Positions 1 to 5,147 of a stretch of DNA of 5,147 bases are shown piece by piece. Each line of letters begins with the position of its first letter. Positions within the stretch are counted from its first letter, which is position 1. Under the pieces are notes generated by a model. It was not told the origin of the DNA, made no database searches, and saw only the letters and a program-made list of their open reading frames with translations. Origin of the DNA: Lentimicrobiaceae bacterium. GTDB taxonomy: Bacteria > Bacteroidota > Bacteroidia > Bacteroidales > WCHB1-69. The translations under genes and the position numbers were made by a program. Location of the stretch: NCBI GenBank assembly GCA_009787675.1, contig WQSU01000191.1, positions 1 to 5,147 of the forward strand, given 5' to 3'.

Positions 1-3000
1 AGCAAAACTATCGGGTATTTCTTTACCACAAAATTAGCCACTAAGGTAAGCGATTGGGTAGCCAGAAAGGAAGTATCGGTAGAGGTGGTAAAGAGTGGTC
101 CAGTAGCCGTGTTGATCGTCCACTTCACAAACTCGTAGCCTTCGTTAGGGATGGCGCTGATGGTTACGGGGTCTTCACAACTGTATTCTCCTGCACCTGT
201 AACCGTGCCTCCTGCTGTTGGACTTGCCGATAAAAAAACCTCATAAGCCCCATCCACTTCTACGGTAAGAACTTCACTGAGATTGCCTGCAGAATCCACA
301 GCTTGTATATGAATATATTTGGTTATGTCTTGAACGGTATAGGTTACCGATTGATTATCTACAGCAGCAATAAATTCAGTAAAAGGATTAGATAATTCCG
401 GCGTGCCGGCAGGATTCAGATCTTCCAAAATATAGAAACCCTTCAAACCCGATTTGTTGATAACATCTAAAATATTTGAGGTACAGGTATCGGCATAATG
501 GCTGGTATTGGTCGCCTTAACAAAAAAACGGTAGGAAGTGCCATTGTCTTTCGAGAGTATGTCTATCAGGTTGCAATCGCGGAGTTCAGCAGTAGGCGTA
601 TTGGGTGCAGCAAGATCAAAGGCGGAGCATATTTTAGCAGTTGTATCAGTTGTAAATTGAGCTACATACCATAATGTATTGGCTATTACCTTTCTTTCAT
701 CAAGCGTTGATGCCGCATTGGAATGTCCGGTTTGTATTACAGAAGCGTTATTCCATGTGGTGAGGTAAAAATTATTGGTTCCTCCATTCAGTAGCGTTTC
801 AGGTGCATTAAATGCGCCTGGATTCACTAATGGGTCGGGGAAATTCATCCAAATTATTCCTTTTGCAAATTGTCTTTGCCCCGAATGAGTCAATGGAATA
901 GATAGGATAGAATTGTAAGGAATCACGTGAGGATACTTCAATAGAAAACCATCGTTAATTGCTGTTATGTTGGTACTGCCCCTTTCCATATTAACAGAAG
1001 GGTCTAAGTGCAAGTTTGTTTTATCACTCAATGAAGCAAAATATGAGTGACTTGGCACTTGTGTATCATGTCCGAAAATTACACCTCTCCCTGAATTAAG
1101 AAAGTCTCTAACAGCAGCAGCAGACATAGGGATAAGATCTTTGTTAGAATTCCAATCCCAAGATCCAAACATGATAGCATCATAAATATACTCCCCTCCA
1201 CTTTTGAGATAAAACTCGGGATTAGCATTGAAGTTAGTTATGGTTATAGGCGTAACAAGAATTTTTCCCAAACCAACAGTGGGATCGTCCATCCATGTTT
1301 TTAAAGTATTAGAGCCTGCAATATCAGGATATACATTTAGCACTTTAATGGTTTTATCGTAGTTGGTAGAAGCTGTTTGCCAATCTCCCAATACAGTATC
1401 CCATTGGTATAATGTAAATCCATAACTTCCTGTAGGTTTTGGAGGTAACCATTGCCATTCTAACGATATACATCCTTCGGAAGAAATACCCGTGGCGTAT
1501 AAATCCAAACATTTACCTCCCACAAAACAATTCAGCTTGGGAATATGGAGGTTTTTTTGTATTGTATCGGGTACAACTTCTACCGCAATATCTGTTTCTA
1601 CATCCAATATAAGCCAATATGAAGTATTAATATCGGATACGCACTGAGGGATAACATCTAAATGCACAGAAGGATATACCAAATGGGTTGCAAAAGCATC
1701 TATGGCACCAACATTGTAGGTGTAATAATCGTAATTGGGATCGCTACCGGAAGTTACAACATCCTTAACCCAGCCATTTAGCAACATATCGTTTTCTACC
1801 CTAAGGTATTCGCGGGGAATTTTCAAAGTTATAGCTCCGGAAAGAATTTGTGCATTTGATTGGTTAACAACTTTGGTTTCAGAGGTAAATGGAGCATTTG
1901 TATAGTAGAGTTCGCTGGGATCAGTTAGAATAATAGCAGGGCTCATTTGATCCAGAAAATTGATTACCCCTTCCTGATAATTTTTTCCGTTGCCTGCACC
2001 ATAAGCATAAGCTAAGTGTATTGTTTCACCCGGTAGTACCACTTGCGGATTCCAACGAAGAAAGTGCCCTGAATCTGAATTATATTCTGACGGACTTGGA
2101 TGCCCATTATTTACACCAAAAAAATAATAAGATGCTGGAGAAAAAGGCATTATATTGTCATAATATCCGATTGCCACATAATCAACCTTTTGCCATTGAA
2201 TTCCATAGCGGAGACCCAGATTTGTAACTATTAATGCCGACCAATCCTCGAAGGGGTGCAACGCGTATAAATATTCAGGAACGGAATTGGGATAGGGGTT
2301 CAGACCCGTTTGGAAAAAAACAGGATGTAAATTGTTGTAAAAATTCTCTGCCTCACTACCCGGTAAAATGGGAAGCCCTAACGATAATTGATCTGTTGCG
2401 AACTCTCTACAGCCTGGTACATAAAATGGCGCCAAATCACCACCAGAACCTGGATCTCCTGTACCAATTTGTGTATCTACATTCCATGACAAGCCAAACA
2501 CGCGCGCCTGATTAGAAGTGTTGGTTACGGTAAAAAAGAACTCTATTAAATCGGGGTGCTCCGTATAAGTATTCAAACCAATTTGAGCGGTATGTTCAAT
2601 GAGAAAACCATCCACTGCTATAGTGCTGCCCGTGAAACCATCCATCGTCCCGTCAGGATTGGGGAGACCGGTACTCCCATTGATTTTATCATGATAGGTA
2701 ATTGCCTCCGCAGGCAATGGAAAAGCCGCTCCACCTTGTCCACCTAAATACTTTACATTGTAATTAGAAACATTACTCACGGTAAATGCAAAAGGATCAG
2801 GATCATAAGTAGGATGTACCATGGTCATTACAGGTTGGAGATAGGAACCCGAATGATTGGGATCCGGATTGGCTAATCCTGTAAAAATTACATATCGGTT
2901 TGAGTTTTCAAAATTATAATAGAAACCGCCAAAGTTGCCGTTACCATTAGGATCACCTAATTGGGTCATTTCATTTCCCCCATTTGATAATTTGATATAA

Positions 3001-3149
3001 TTTGACTGAATTGCGTTCATTGCTCTGAAAGATCCTACTGTGTCTTTTCTAAAAGTGTACCGATAATCTGTTTTTTTGACATTTTGCGCCCAAGTGAAAG
3101 GGACGCTCAATAATAAAATAGCTAATATAAAAAGAAAATGTTTTTTCAT
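1..3149 (-). CDS. Large exported multidomain protein (DUF5057-like / GATase-like domain, Ig-like segment, InlB B-type repeat), C-terminus missing
   Basis: Reading the minus strand from the ATG at 3149 gives 1049 codons without a stop, and the frame continues past position 1, so the gene is 3'-truncated by the window. The start is well fixed: the next in-frame codon signal upstream is a TAA at 3191-3189, with no other ATG between, and the protein begins with a classic signal peptide (MKKHFLFILAILLLSVPFTWA, cut likely before Q22). Residues about 50-400 are rich in Asn, Gly, Pro and aromatics, and look like secreted beta-sandwich sequence (e.g. FFFTVTNTSN at 204-213, VVLPGETIHLAYAYG at 370-384). 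Residues about 430-590 also look beta-rich. Residues about 599-833 resemble the DUF5057 / GATase-like fold, 842-967 are Ig/FN3-like, and 969-1042 form an InlB B-type repeat. The protein should act outside the cytoplasm, perhaps on the cell surface. Bacteroidota proteins of this build often end in a type IX secretion sorting domain, but that end is not visible. The substrate and role are unknown. The frame and export are near certain; domain names come from remembered family patterns. Confidence 0.9.
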   Translation of the reverse strand, partial: MKKHFLFILAILLLSVPFTWAQNVKKTDYRYTFRKDTVGSFRAMNAIQSNYIKLSNGGNEMTQLGDPNGNGNFGGFYYNFENSNRYVIFTGLANPDPNHSGSYLQPVMTMVHPTYDPDPFAFTVSNVSNYNVKYLGGQGGAAFPLPAEAITYHDKINGSTGLPNPDGTMDGFTGSTIAVDGFLIEHTAQIGLNTYTEHPDLIEFFFTVTNTSNQARVFGLSWNVDTQIGTGDPGSGGDLAPFYVPGCREFATDQLSLGLPILPGSEAENFYNNLHPVFFQTGLNPYPNSVPEYLYALHPFEDWSALIVTNLGLRYGIQWQKVDYVAIGYYDNIMPFSPASYYFFGVNNGHPSPSEYNSDSGHFLRWNPQVVLPGETIHLAYAYGAGNGKNYQEGVINFLDQMSPAIILTDPSELYYTNAPFTSETKVVNQSNAQILSGAITLKIPREYLRVENDMLLNGWVKDVVTSGSDPNYDYYTYNVGAIDAFATHLVYPSVHLDVIPQCVSDINTSYWLILDVETDIAVEVVPDTIQKNLHIPKLNCFVGGKCLDLYATGISSEGCISLEWQWLPPKPTGSYGFTLYQWDTVLGDWQTASTNYDKTIKVLNVYPDIAGSNTLKTWMDDPTVGLGKILVTPITITNFNANPEFYLKSGGEYIYDAIMFGSWDWNSNKDLIPMSAAAVRDFLNSGRGVIFGHDTQVPSHSYFASLSDKTNLHLDPSVNMERGSTNITAINDGFLLKYPHVIPYNSILSIPLTHSGQRQFAKGIIWMNFPDPLVNPGAFNAPETLLNGGTNNFYLTTWNNASVIQTGHSNAASTLDERKVIANTLWYVAQFTTDTTAKICSAFDLAAPNTPTAELRDCNLIDILSKDNGTSYRFFVKATNTSHYADTCTSNILDVINKSGLKGFYILEDLNPAGTPELSNPFTEFIAAVDNQSVTYTVQDITKYIHIQAVDSAGNLSEVLTVEVDGAYEVFLSASPTAGGTVTGAGEYSCEDPVTISAIPNEGYEFVKWTINTATGPLFTTSTDTSFLATQSLTLVANFVVKKYPIVL
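24..245 (-). other. Divergent InlB B-type repeat domain of the exported protein
   Basis: Residues about 969-1042 carry the typical order: VFLSASPTAGGTVTGAGEYS (970-989), VTISAIPNEGYEFVKW (995-1010), then LTLVANF (1034-1040). The G-G-x-V-x-G-x-G-x-Y, A-x-P-x-x-G-Y-x-F-x-x-W and V-A-N-F signatures are those of the divergent InlB B-repeat (bacterial surface repeat) family. The next residues (K-Y-P-I-V-L) look like the opening strand of another copy, so a tandem array may continue to the left of the window. Confidence 0.75.
249..626 (-). other. Ig/FN3-like segment of the exported protein
   Basis: Residues about 842-967 begin with a linker (DLAAPNTPTAELRDC, 845-859) and contain a beta-strand pattern ending in KYIHIQAVDSAGNLSEV (944-960). 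The phrase 'I-x-A-V-D-x-A-G-N-x-S-E' is a hallmark of FN3-like or Ig-like repeats in secreted bacterial proteins. It probably acts as a spacer between the GATase-like domain and the repeat that follows. Cys residues at 859 and 889 could form a disulfide, which is inference. Confidence 0.6.
651..1355 (-). other. DUF5057-like / class-I GATase-like (ThuA-like) domain within the exported protein
   Basis: Residues about 599-833 read as alternating strands and helices, unlike the beta-rich flanks. Landmarks are KTIKVLNVYPD (599-609), the strand YDAIMFGSWDWN (656-667), a helix then strand AVRDFLNSGRGVIFGHDT (679-696), HSGQ (755-758), NNFYLTTWNNASVIQTGHS (792-810) and DERKVIANTLWYVAQ (817-831). The pattern of a 'gly-his-asp' strand, a 'gly-his-ser' loop and a closing D-E-x-K-x-x-A-N-T-L helix matches what I recall of DUF5057 proteins and more broadly of the ThuA/GATase fold. 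The domain has no Cys in the nucleophile position, so glutamine amidotransferase activity is unlikely. H694, D695, H755 and H809 are the residues to look at for binding or catalysis. The family assignment is from memory of sequence patterns, not from a search. Confidence 0.6.
3087..3149 (-). other. Sec signal peptide of the large exported protein
   Basis: Residues 1-21 have a basic N-terminus (M-K-K-H), a hydrophobic core (FLFILAILLLSVPF) and an Ala-X-Ala-like end (T-W-A) followed by Q22-N23, a common type I cleavage context in Bacteroidota. There is no Cys near the cut site, so it does not look like a lipoprotein. Confidence 0.85.
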
Positions 3150-3180
3150 ATATTGTTTTTTTATACATACATAATGGCAG

Positions 3181-3188
3181 CGAAAGTA
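3181..3188 (-). promoter_or_regulatory. Candidate -7 box for the exported-protein gene
   Basis: On the minus strand this reads TACTTTCG, one base off the Bacteroidota -7 consensus TAnnTTTG. It would place the transcript start about 25 bases before the ATG at 3149. A TTTG lies upstream, but 28 bases away, further than the usual 17-23, so the -33 element is not convincing. The short leader has no Shine-Dalgarno motif and is A-rich, as is common in this phylum. Confidence 0.4.
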
Positions 3189-3228
3189 TTAAAAATTTGA
3201 ATGAAATTATTTTTGCCAAAAAATCATC

Positions 3229-3236
3229 TATTTTTG
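3229..3236 (+). promoter_or_regulatory. Candidate -7 box for glyS (TATTTTTG)
   Basis: TATTTTTG followed by C is an exact match to TAnnTTTG. An identical box sits 21 bases upstream at 3208-3215. The closest TTTG that could serve as a -33 element (3212-3215) is 13 bases away, shorter than usual. If used, it gives glyS a leader of roughly 200 bases that would start close to the hairpin at 3245-3266. Confidence 0.35.
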
Positions 3237-3244
3237 CGCCACGG

Positions 3245-3266
3245 TTTTCTATCACCGGATAGAGGG
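3245..3266 (+). other. Small hairpin in the possible glyS leader
   Basis: TCTATC (3248-3253) pairs perfectly with GATAGA (3258-3263) across the four-base loop ACCG. Three further G-T wobble pairs (3245-3247 with 3264-3266) could extend the stem to nine. It is followed by A-rich sequence rather than a T run, so it is not an intrinsic terminator on this strand. If glyS starts near 3243 it would cap the 5' end of the mRNA. The function is unknown and it may be chance. Confidence 0.3.
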
Positions 3267-3411
3267 TAAAATTATTATTATACACTTGCTAATTATCATT
3301 AAATTAATTATTTATAAAACTTAAAAAACCTCAAAAAGCGAACAAAATTTGATGAAACACAAATTAGTACAATTTTAAAACAATATGAATTACTGTAAAC
3401 CTCAAAACTAA

Positions 3412-3419
3412 TATCTTTA
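3412..3419 (+). promoter_or_regulatory. Alternative start-proximal -7 box for glyS (TATCTTTA)
   Basis: TATCTTTA matches TAnnTTTG at all but the last base and would give a leader of only about 15 bases before the ATG at 3441. No good TTTG lies at the expected distance upstream. It competes with the 3229-3236 candidate; the sequence alone does not decide. Confidence 0.25.
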
Positions 3420-3440
3420 AACATTAAATCTTAAATAATT

Positions 3441-4943
3441 ATGCCTTCTTCCGAAGACCTTTTCAAACAAATCATCGCCCATGCCAAAGAGTATGGGTAT
3501 ATTTTTCCTTCCAGTGAAATTTATGATGGACTAAGTGCCGTTTACGACTACGGGCAATACGGCGTGGAACTCAAGAATAATATCAAACAATACTGGTGGC
3601 GCGCTATGGTTCAATATCATGAAAACATTGTTGGAATTGACAGCGCCATTTTTATGCATCCCACTATTTGGAAAGCCTCCGGACATGTTGATGCATTTAA
3701 TGACCCGCTTATCGACAATAAAGACTCCAAAAAAAGGTACCGCGCCGATGTGCTGATTGAAGATTTCATCCAAAAATTGGAAGAGAAAATTGAAAAAGAA
3801 ATAGAAAAAGCTAAAAAAAAGTTTGAAAACTTTGATGAAGAGTTTTTTTGCAAAACCAACCCGAATATTTTAAGAAATAAAGAAAAAATAGATTCAGTGA
3901 ACAACCGATTTGCCGCTTTAATGAACGAAACCGACTTAGCTGGCATCAAGTCATTGATTGAAGAATTGGAGATTGCATGCCCTGTTTCCGGCACCAAAAA
4001 CTGGACGGATGTGCGCCAGTTTAACCTGATGTTTGCTACCCAAATGGGTTCCGTTGCTGAGGGCGCTGACACCATCTACCTGCGCCCCGAAACCGCACAA
4101 GGCATATTTGTGAATTTTTTAAATGTGTATAAAACCGGCAGAATGAAGATCCCGTTCGGTATTGCTCAAATCGGAAAAGCGTTCCGAAATGAGATTGTGG
4201 CTCGACAGTTTATCTTCCGTATGCGCGAATTTGAACAAATGGAAATGCAATTCTTTGTACGCCCAGGCGAAGAAATAAAATGGTTCGAGTATTGGAAAAC
4301 TGAACGCAAAAAATGGCACCTCTCACTGGGAATCAGCGAAAATGACTATCGCTTTCATGACCATGACAAATTGGCGCATTATGCCAATGCCGCTACTGAT
4401 ATTGAGTTCCGTTTTCCATTCGGATTCAAAGAGTTGGAAGGTATTCACTCGCGTACCGACTTTGATTTAAGTCAGCATGAACAATATTCAGGAAAAAAAT
4501 TGCGCTATTTTGATCCCGAAACCAACGAGAGTTATGTGCCTTTCGTAATTGAGACTTCTATTGGCGTGGATAGAATGTTTTTGGCAGTGTTGAGCCATGC
4601 CTACACAGAAGAATCACTCCCTGATGGCTCTACGAGAGTGGTGTTGAAGATTCCTGCTCAAATAGCCCCCATCAAAGCGGCTGTGTTACCTTTAGTGAAA
4701 AAAGATGGACTTCCGGAAAAAGCCCGCGAAATAGTAGAAATTCTGAAACCCAAAATGATGTGTCAATACGACGAAAAAGACGCCATAGGAAGACGTTACC
4801 GCCGTCAGGATGCAATCGGAACGCCCTACTGTATTACTGTGGATAATCAAACGCTTGAAGATGATACGGTTACCATTCGCGAAAGAGATTCCATGTTACA
4901 GAAAAGGGTGGTAATTGGGGAAATTTTGAGAGAATTGTGCTGA
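3441..4943 (+). CDS. glyS: Glycyl-tRNA synthetase, single-chain alpha2 type (EC 6.1.1.14)
   Basis: This cytoplasmic class II enzyme charges tRNA-Gly with glycine using ATP. The 500-residue protein is complete and close to the length usual in Bacteroidota. The N-terminus FPSSEIYDGLSAVYDYGQYG (22-41) leads into motif 1, followed by GIDSAIFMHPTIWKASGHVD (65-84). LRPETAQGIF (214-223) and the motif 2 block GKAFRNEI...RMREFEQME (245-268) form the ATP and acceptor-end site. ELEGIHSRTD (331-340) contributes to the glycine pocket. Motif 3 is ETSIGVDRM (371-379) with the class II arginine at R378. Residues about 400-500 are the anticodon-binding domain, with P-A-Q-I-A-P-I-K-A (405-413) and GRRYRRQDAIGTPYCITVD (450-468). 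A Lys/Glu-rich, coiled-coil-like insertion (about 108-175) splits the catalytic domain, as in other members from this phylum. An in-frame TAA at 3432-3434 lies just before the ATG, so the start is secure. The leader is AT-rich without a Shine-Dalgarno motif. No gene follows it closely in the window, so it appears monocistronic here. Confidence 0.98.
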   Translation: MPSSEDLFKQIIAHAKEYGYIFPSSEIYDGLSAVYDYGQYGVELKNNIKQYWWRAMVQYHENIVGIDSAIFMHPTIWKASGHVDAFNDPLIDNKDSKKRYRADVLIEDFIQKLEEKIEKEIEKAKKKFENFDEEFFCKTNPNILRNKEKIDSVNNRFAALMNETDLAGIKSLIEELEIACPVSGTKNWTDVRQFNLMFATQMGSVAEGADTIYLRPETAQGIFVNFLNVYKTGRMKIPFGIAQIGKAFRNEIVARQFIFRMREFEQMEMQFFVRPGEEIKWFEYWKTERKKWHLSLGISENDYRFHDHDKLAHYANAATDIEFRFPFGFKELEGIHSRTDFDLSQHEQYSGKKLRYFDPETNESYVPFVIETSIGVDRMFLAVLSHAYTEESLPDGSTRVVLKIPAQIAPIKAAVLPLVKKDGLPEKAREIVEILKPKMMCQYDEKDAIGRRYRRQDAIGTPYCITVDNQTLEDDTVTIRERDSMLQKRVVIGEILRELC

Positions 4944-4975
4944 AAAAAGGAAGAAGGGAAAAAAGAGAAAGGGAA
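4942..4975. other. Pure-purine run overlapping the glyS stop
   Basis: From the last two bases of the glyS TGA to 4975 every base is A or G (34 in a row), with the other strand pure pyrimidine. It is directly followed by mixed sequence with a weak GGG/CCC pairing (4971-4973 with 4984-4986) and a T5 run further on, which does not make a clear terminator. The run may simply be low-complexity intergenic sequence. Confidence 0.7.
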
Positions 4976-5018
4976 CATCAATGCCCTTGTGTCGCCGCTT
5001 TTTCTGTATTGACAAGCA

Positions 5019-5056
5019 GTCATTCCGAAATGTAGCGTTAGCGAACTGAGGAATCT
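5019..5056. repeat. REP-like dispersed intergenic element (GTCATTCCG ... GAGGAATCT)
   Basis: The element opens with GTCATTCCG and closes with GAGGAATCT; ATTCC (5022-5026) and GGAAT (5050-5054) are inverted copies of each other, and the centre has a doubled AGCG motif (TAGCGTTAGCG). This layout, a cattCCGA end, a centre of AGCG units and a GAGGAATct end, is one I recognise from short repeats scattered between genes in Bacteroidota and some other bacteria. Only one copy is in the window, so repetition cannot be shown here. It lies 75 bases past the glyS stop, a usual location for such elements. Confidence 0.55.
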
Positions 5057-5147
5057 TGAACCATTGTTTATTTCAAAGTTTATTTTTCTGACACCCACCC
5101 GATTTTAAGGACACAAAGAAAATCAAAAAAAATGCCTTCCCCCCTTG

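Larger units (their letters stand above)
3150..3440. other. AT-rich divergent intergenic region
   Basis: This 291-base stretch separates the two divergent start codons. It is very AT-rich with many A and T runs and has no convincing coding frame. It holds candidate promoter boxes in both directions and one small hairpin, listed separately. I see no tRNA, riboswitch of a type I recognise, or inverted repeat large enough to be a strong operator. Confidence 0.8.

Noticed and set aside
2021..2747. Three short plus-strand open frames (68, 93 and 63 codons)
   Set aside because: They lie antisense inside the uninterrupted 1049-codon minus-strand gene, show no domain pattern and read like reverse-complement shadow.
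3049..3285. Minus-strand open frame of 78 codons over the start of the exported-protein gene
   Set aside because: It is in a different frame from the signal-peptide frame, mostly covers AT-rich intergenic DNA and encodes low-complexity Phe/Ile/Lys-rich sequence.
3531..4319. Several open frames opposite or shifted within glyS
   Set aside because: They overlap the fully supported glyS frame and have no independent support.
4969..5003. Possible intrinsic terminator for glyS (AAGGG/CCCTT stem, later T5)
   Set aside because: The stem is only 5 bp with a 10-base loop, and the T run begins about 10 bases after the stem, so it does not fit a terminator.
4847..5098. Minus-strand open frame of 83 codons over the glyS end and downstream region
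   Set aside because: It runs through the glyS C-terminus, the purine run and the REP-like element; its sequence looks like translated repeat and low-complexity DNA.
5132..5147. Possible start of another plus-strand gene (ATG at 5132)
   Set aside because: Only five codons are visible before the window ends; an AAGGA lies about 20 bases upstream, too far for a normal ribosome site. It cannot be supported.

Overview
The window looks like part of a Bacteroidota chromosome. The evidence is a glycyl-tRNA synthetase of the form typical of that phylum, AT-rich DNA with long A and T runs, starts without a clear Shine-Dalgarno sequence, and boxes resembling the TAnnTTTG -7 promoter element of that phylum. 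I cannot place it to genus. I see no rRNA, tRNA, CRISPR array, transposase or phage gene.

Layout. (1) Positions 1-3149, minus strand: one uninterrupted reading frame of 1049 codons that starts at 3149 and runs off the left edge. It encodes a large exported protein. In order it has a signal peptide, a long beta-rich N-terminal region, a domain resembling the DUF5057 / class-I-glutamine-amidotransferase-like fold, an Ig/FN3-like segment and one divergent InlB B-type repeat. The C-terminus is outside the window. (2) Positions 3150-3440: an AT-rich divergent intergenic region with candidate promoter boxes for both genes and a small hairpin. (3) Positions 3441-4943, plus strand: a complete glyS gene for the single-chain (alpha2) class II glycyl-tRNA synthetase. 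(4) Positions 4944-5147: non-coding as far as I can see, with a pure-purine run directly after the glyS stop and a short dispersed-repeat-like element (GTCATTCCG...GAGGAATCT).

The two genes are divergent and have no evident functional link: one is a translation housekeeping enzyme, the other an accessory surface or secreted protein. The large minus-strand protein is the least ordinary item. Its middle domain has conserved-looking GHD and GHS motifs but no cysteine nucleophile, so it may be a non-amidotransferase member of that fold displayed outside the cell. I found no strong case for a wholly new multi-gene system in this window.
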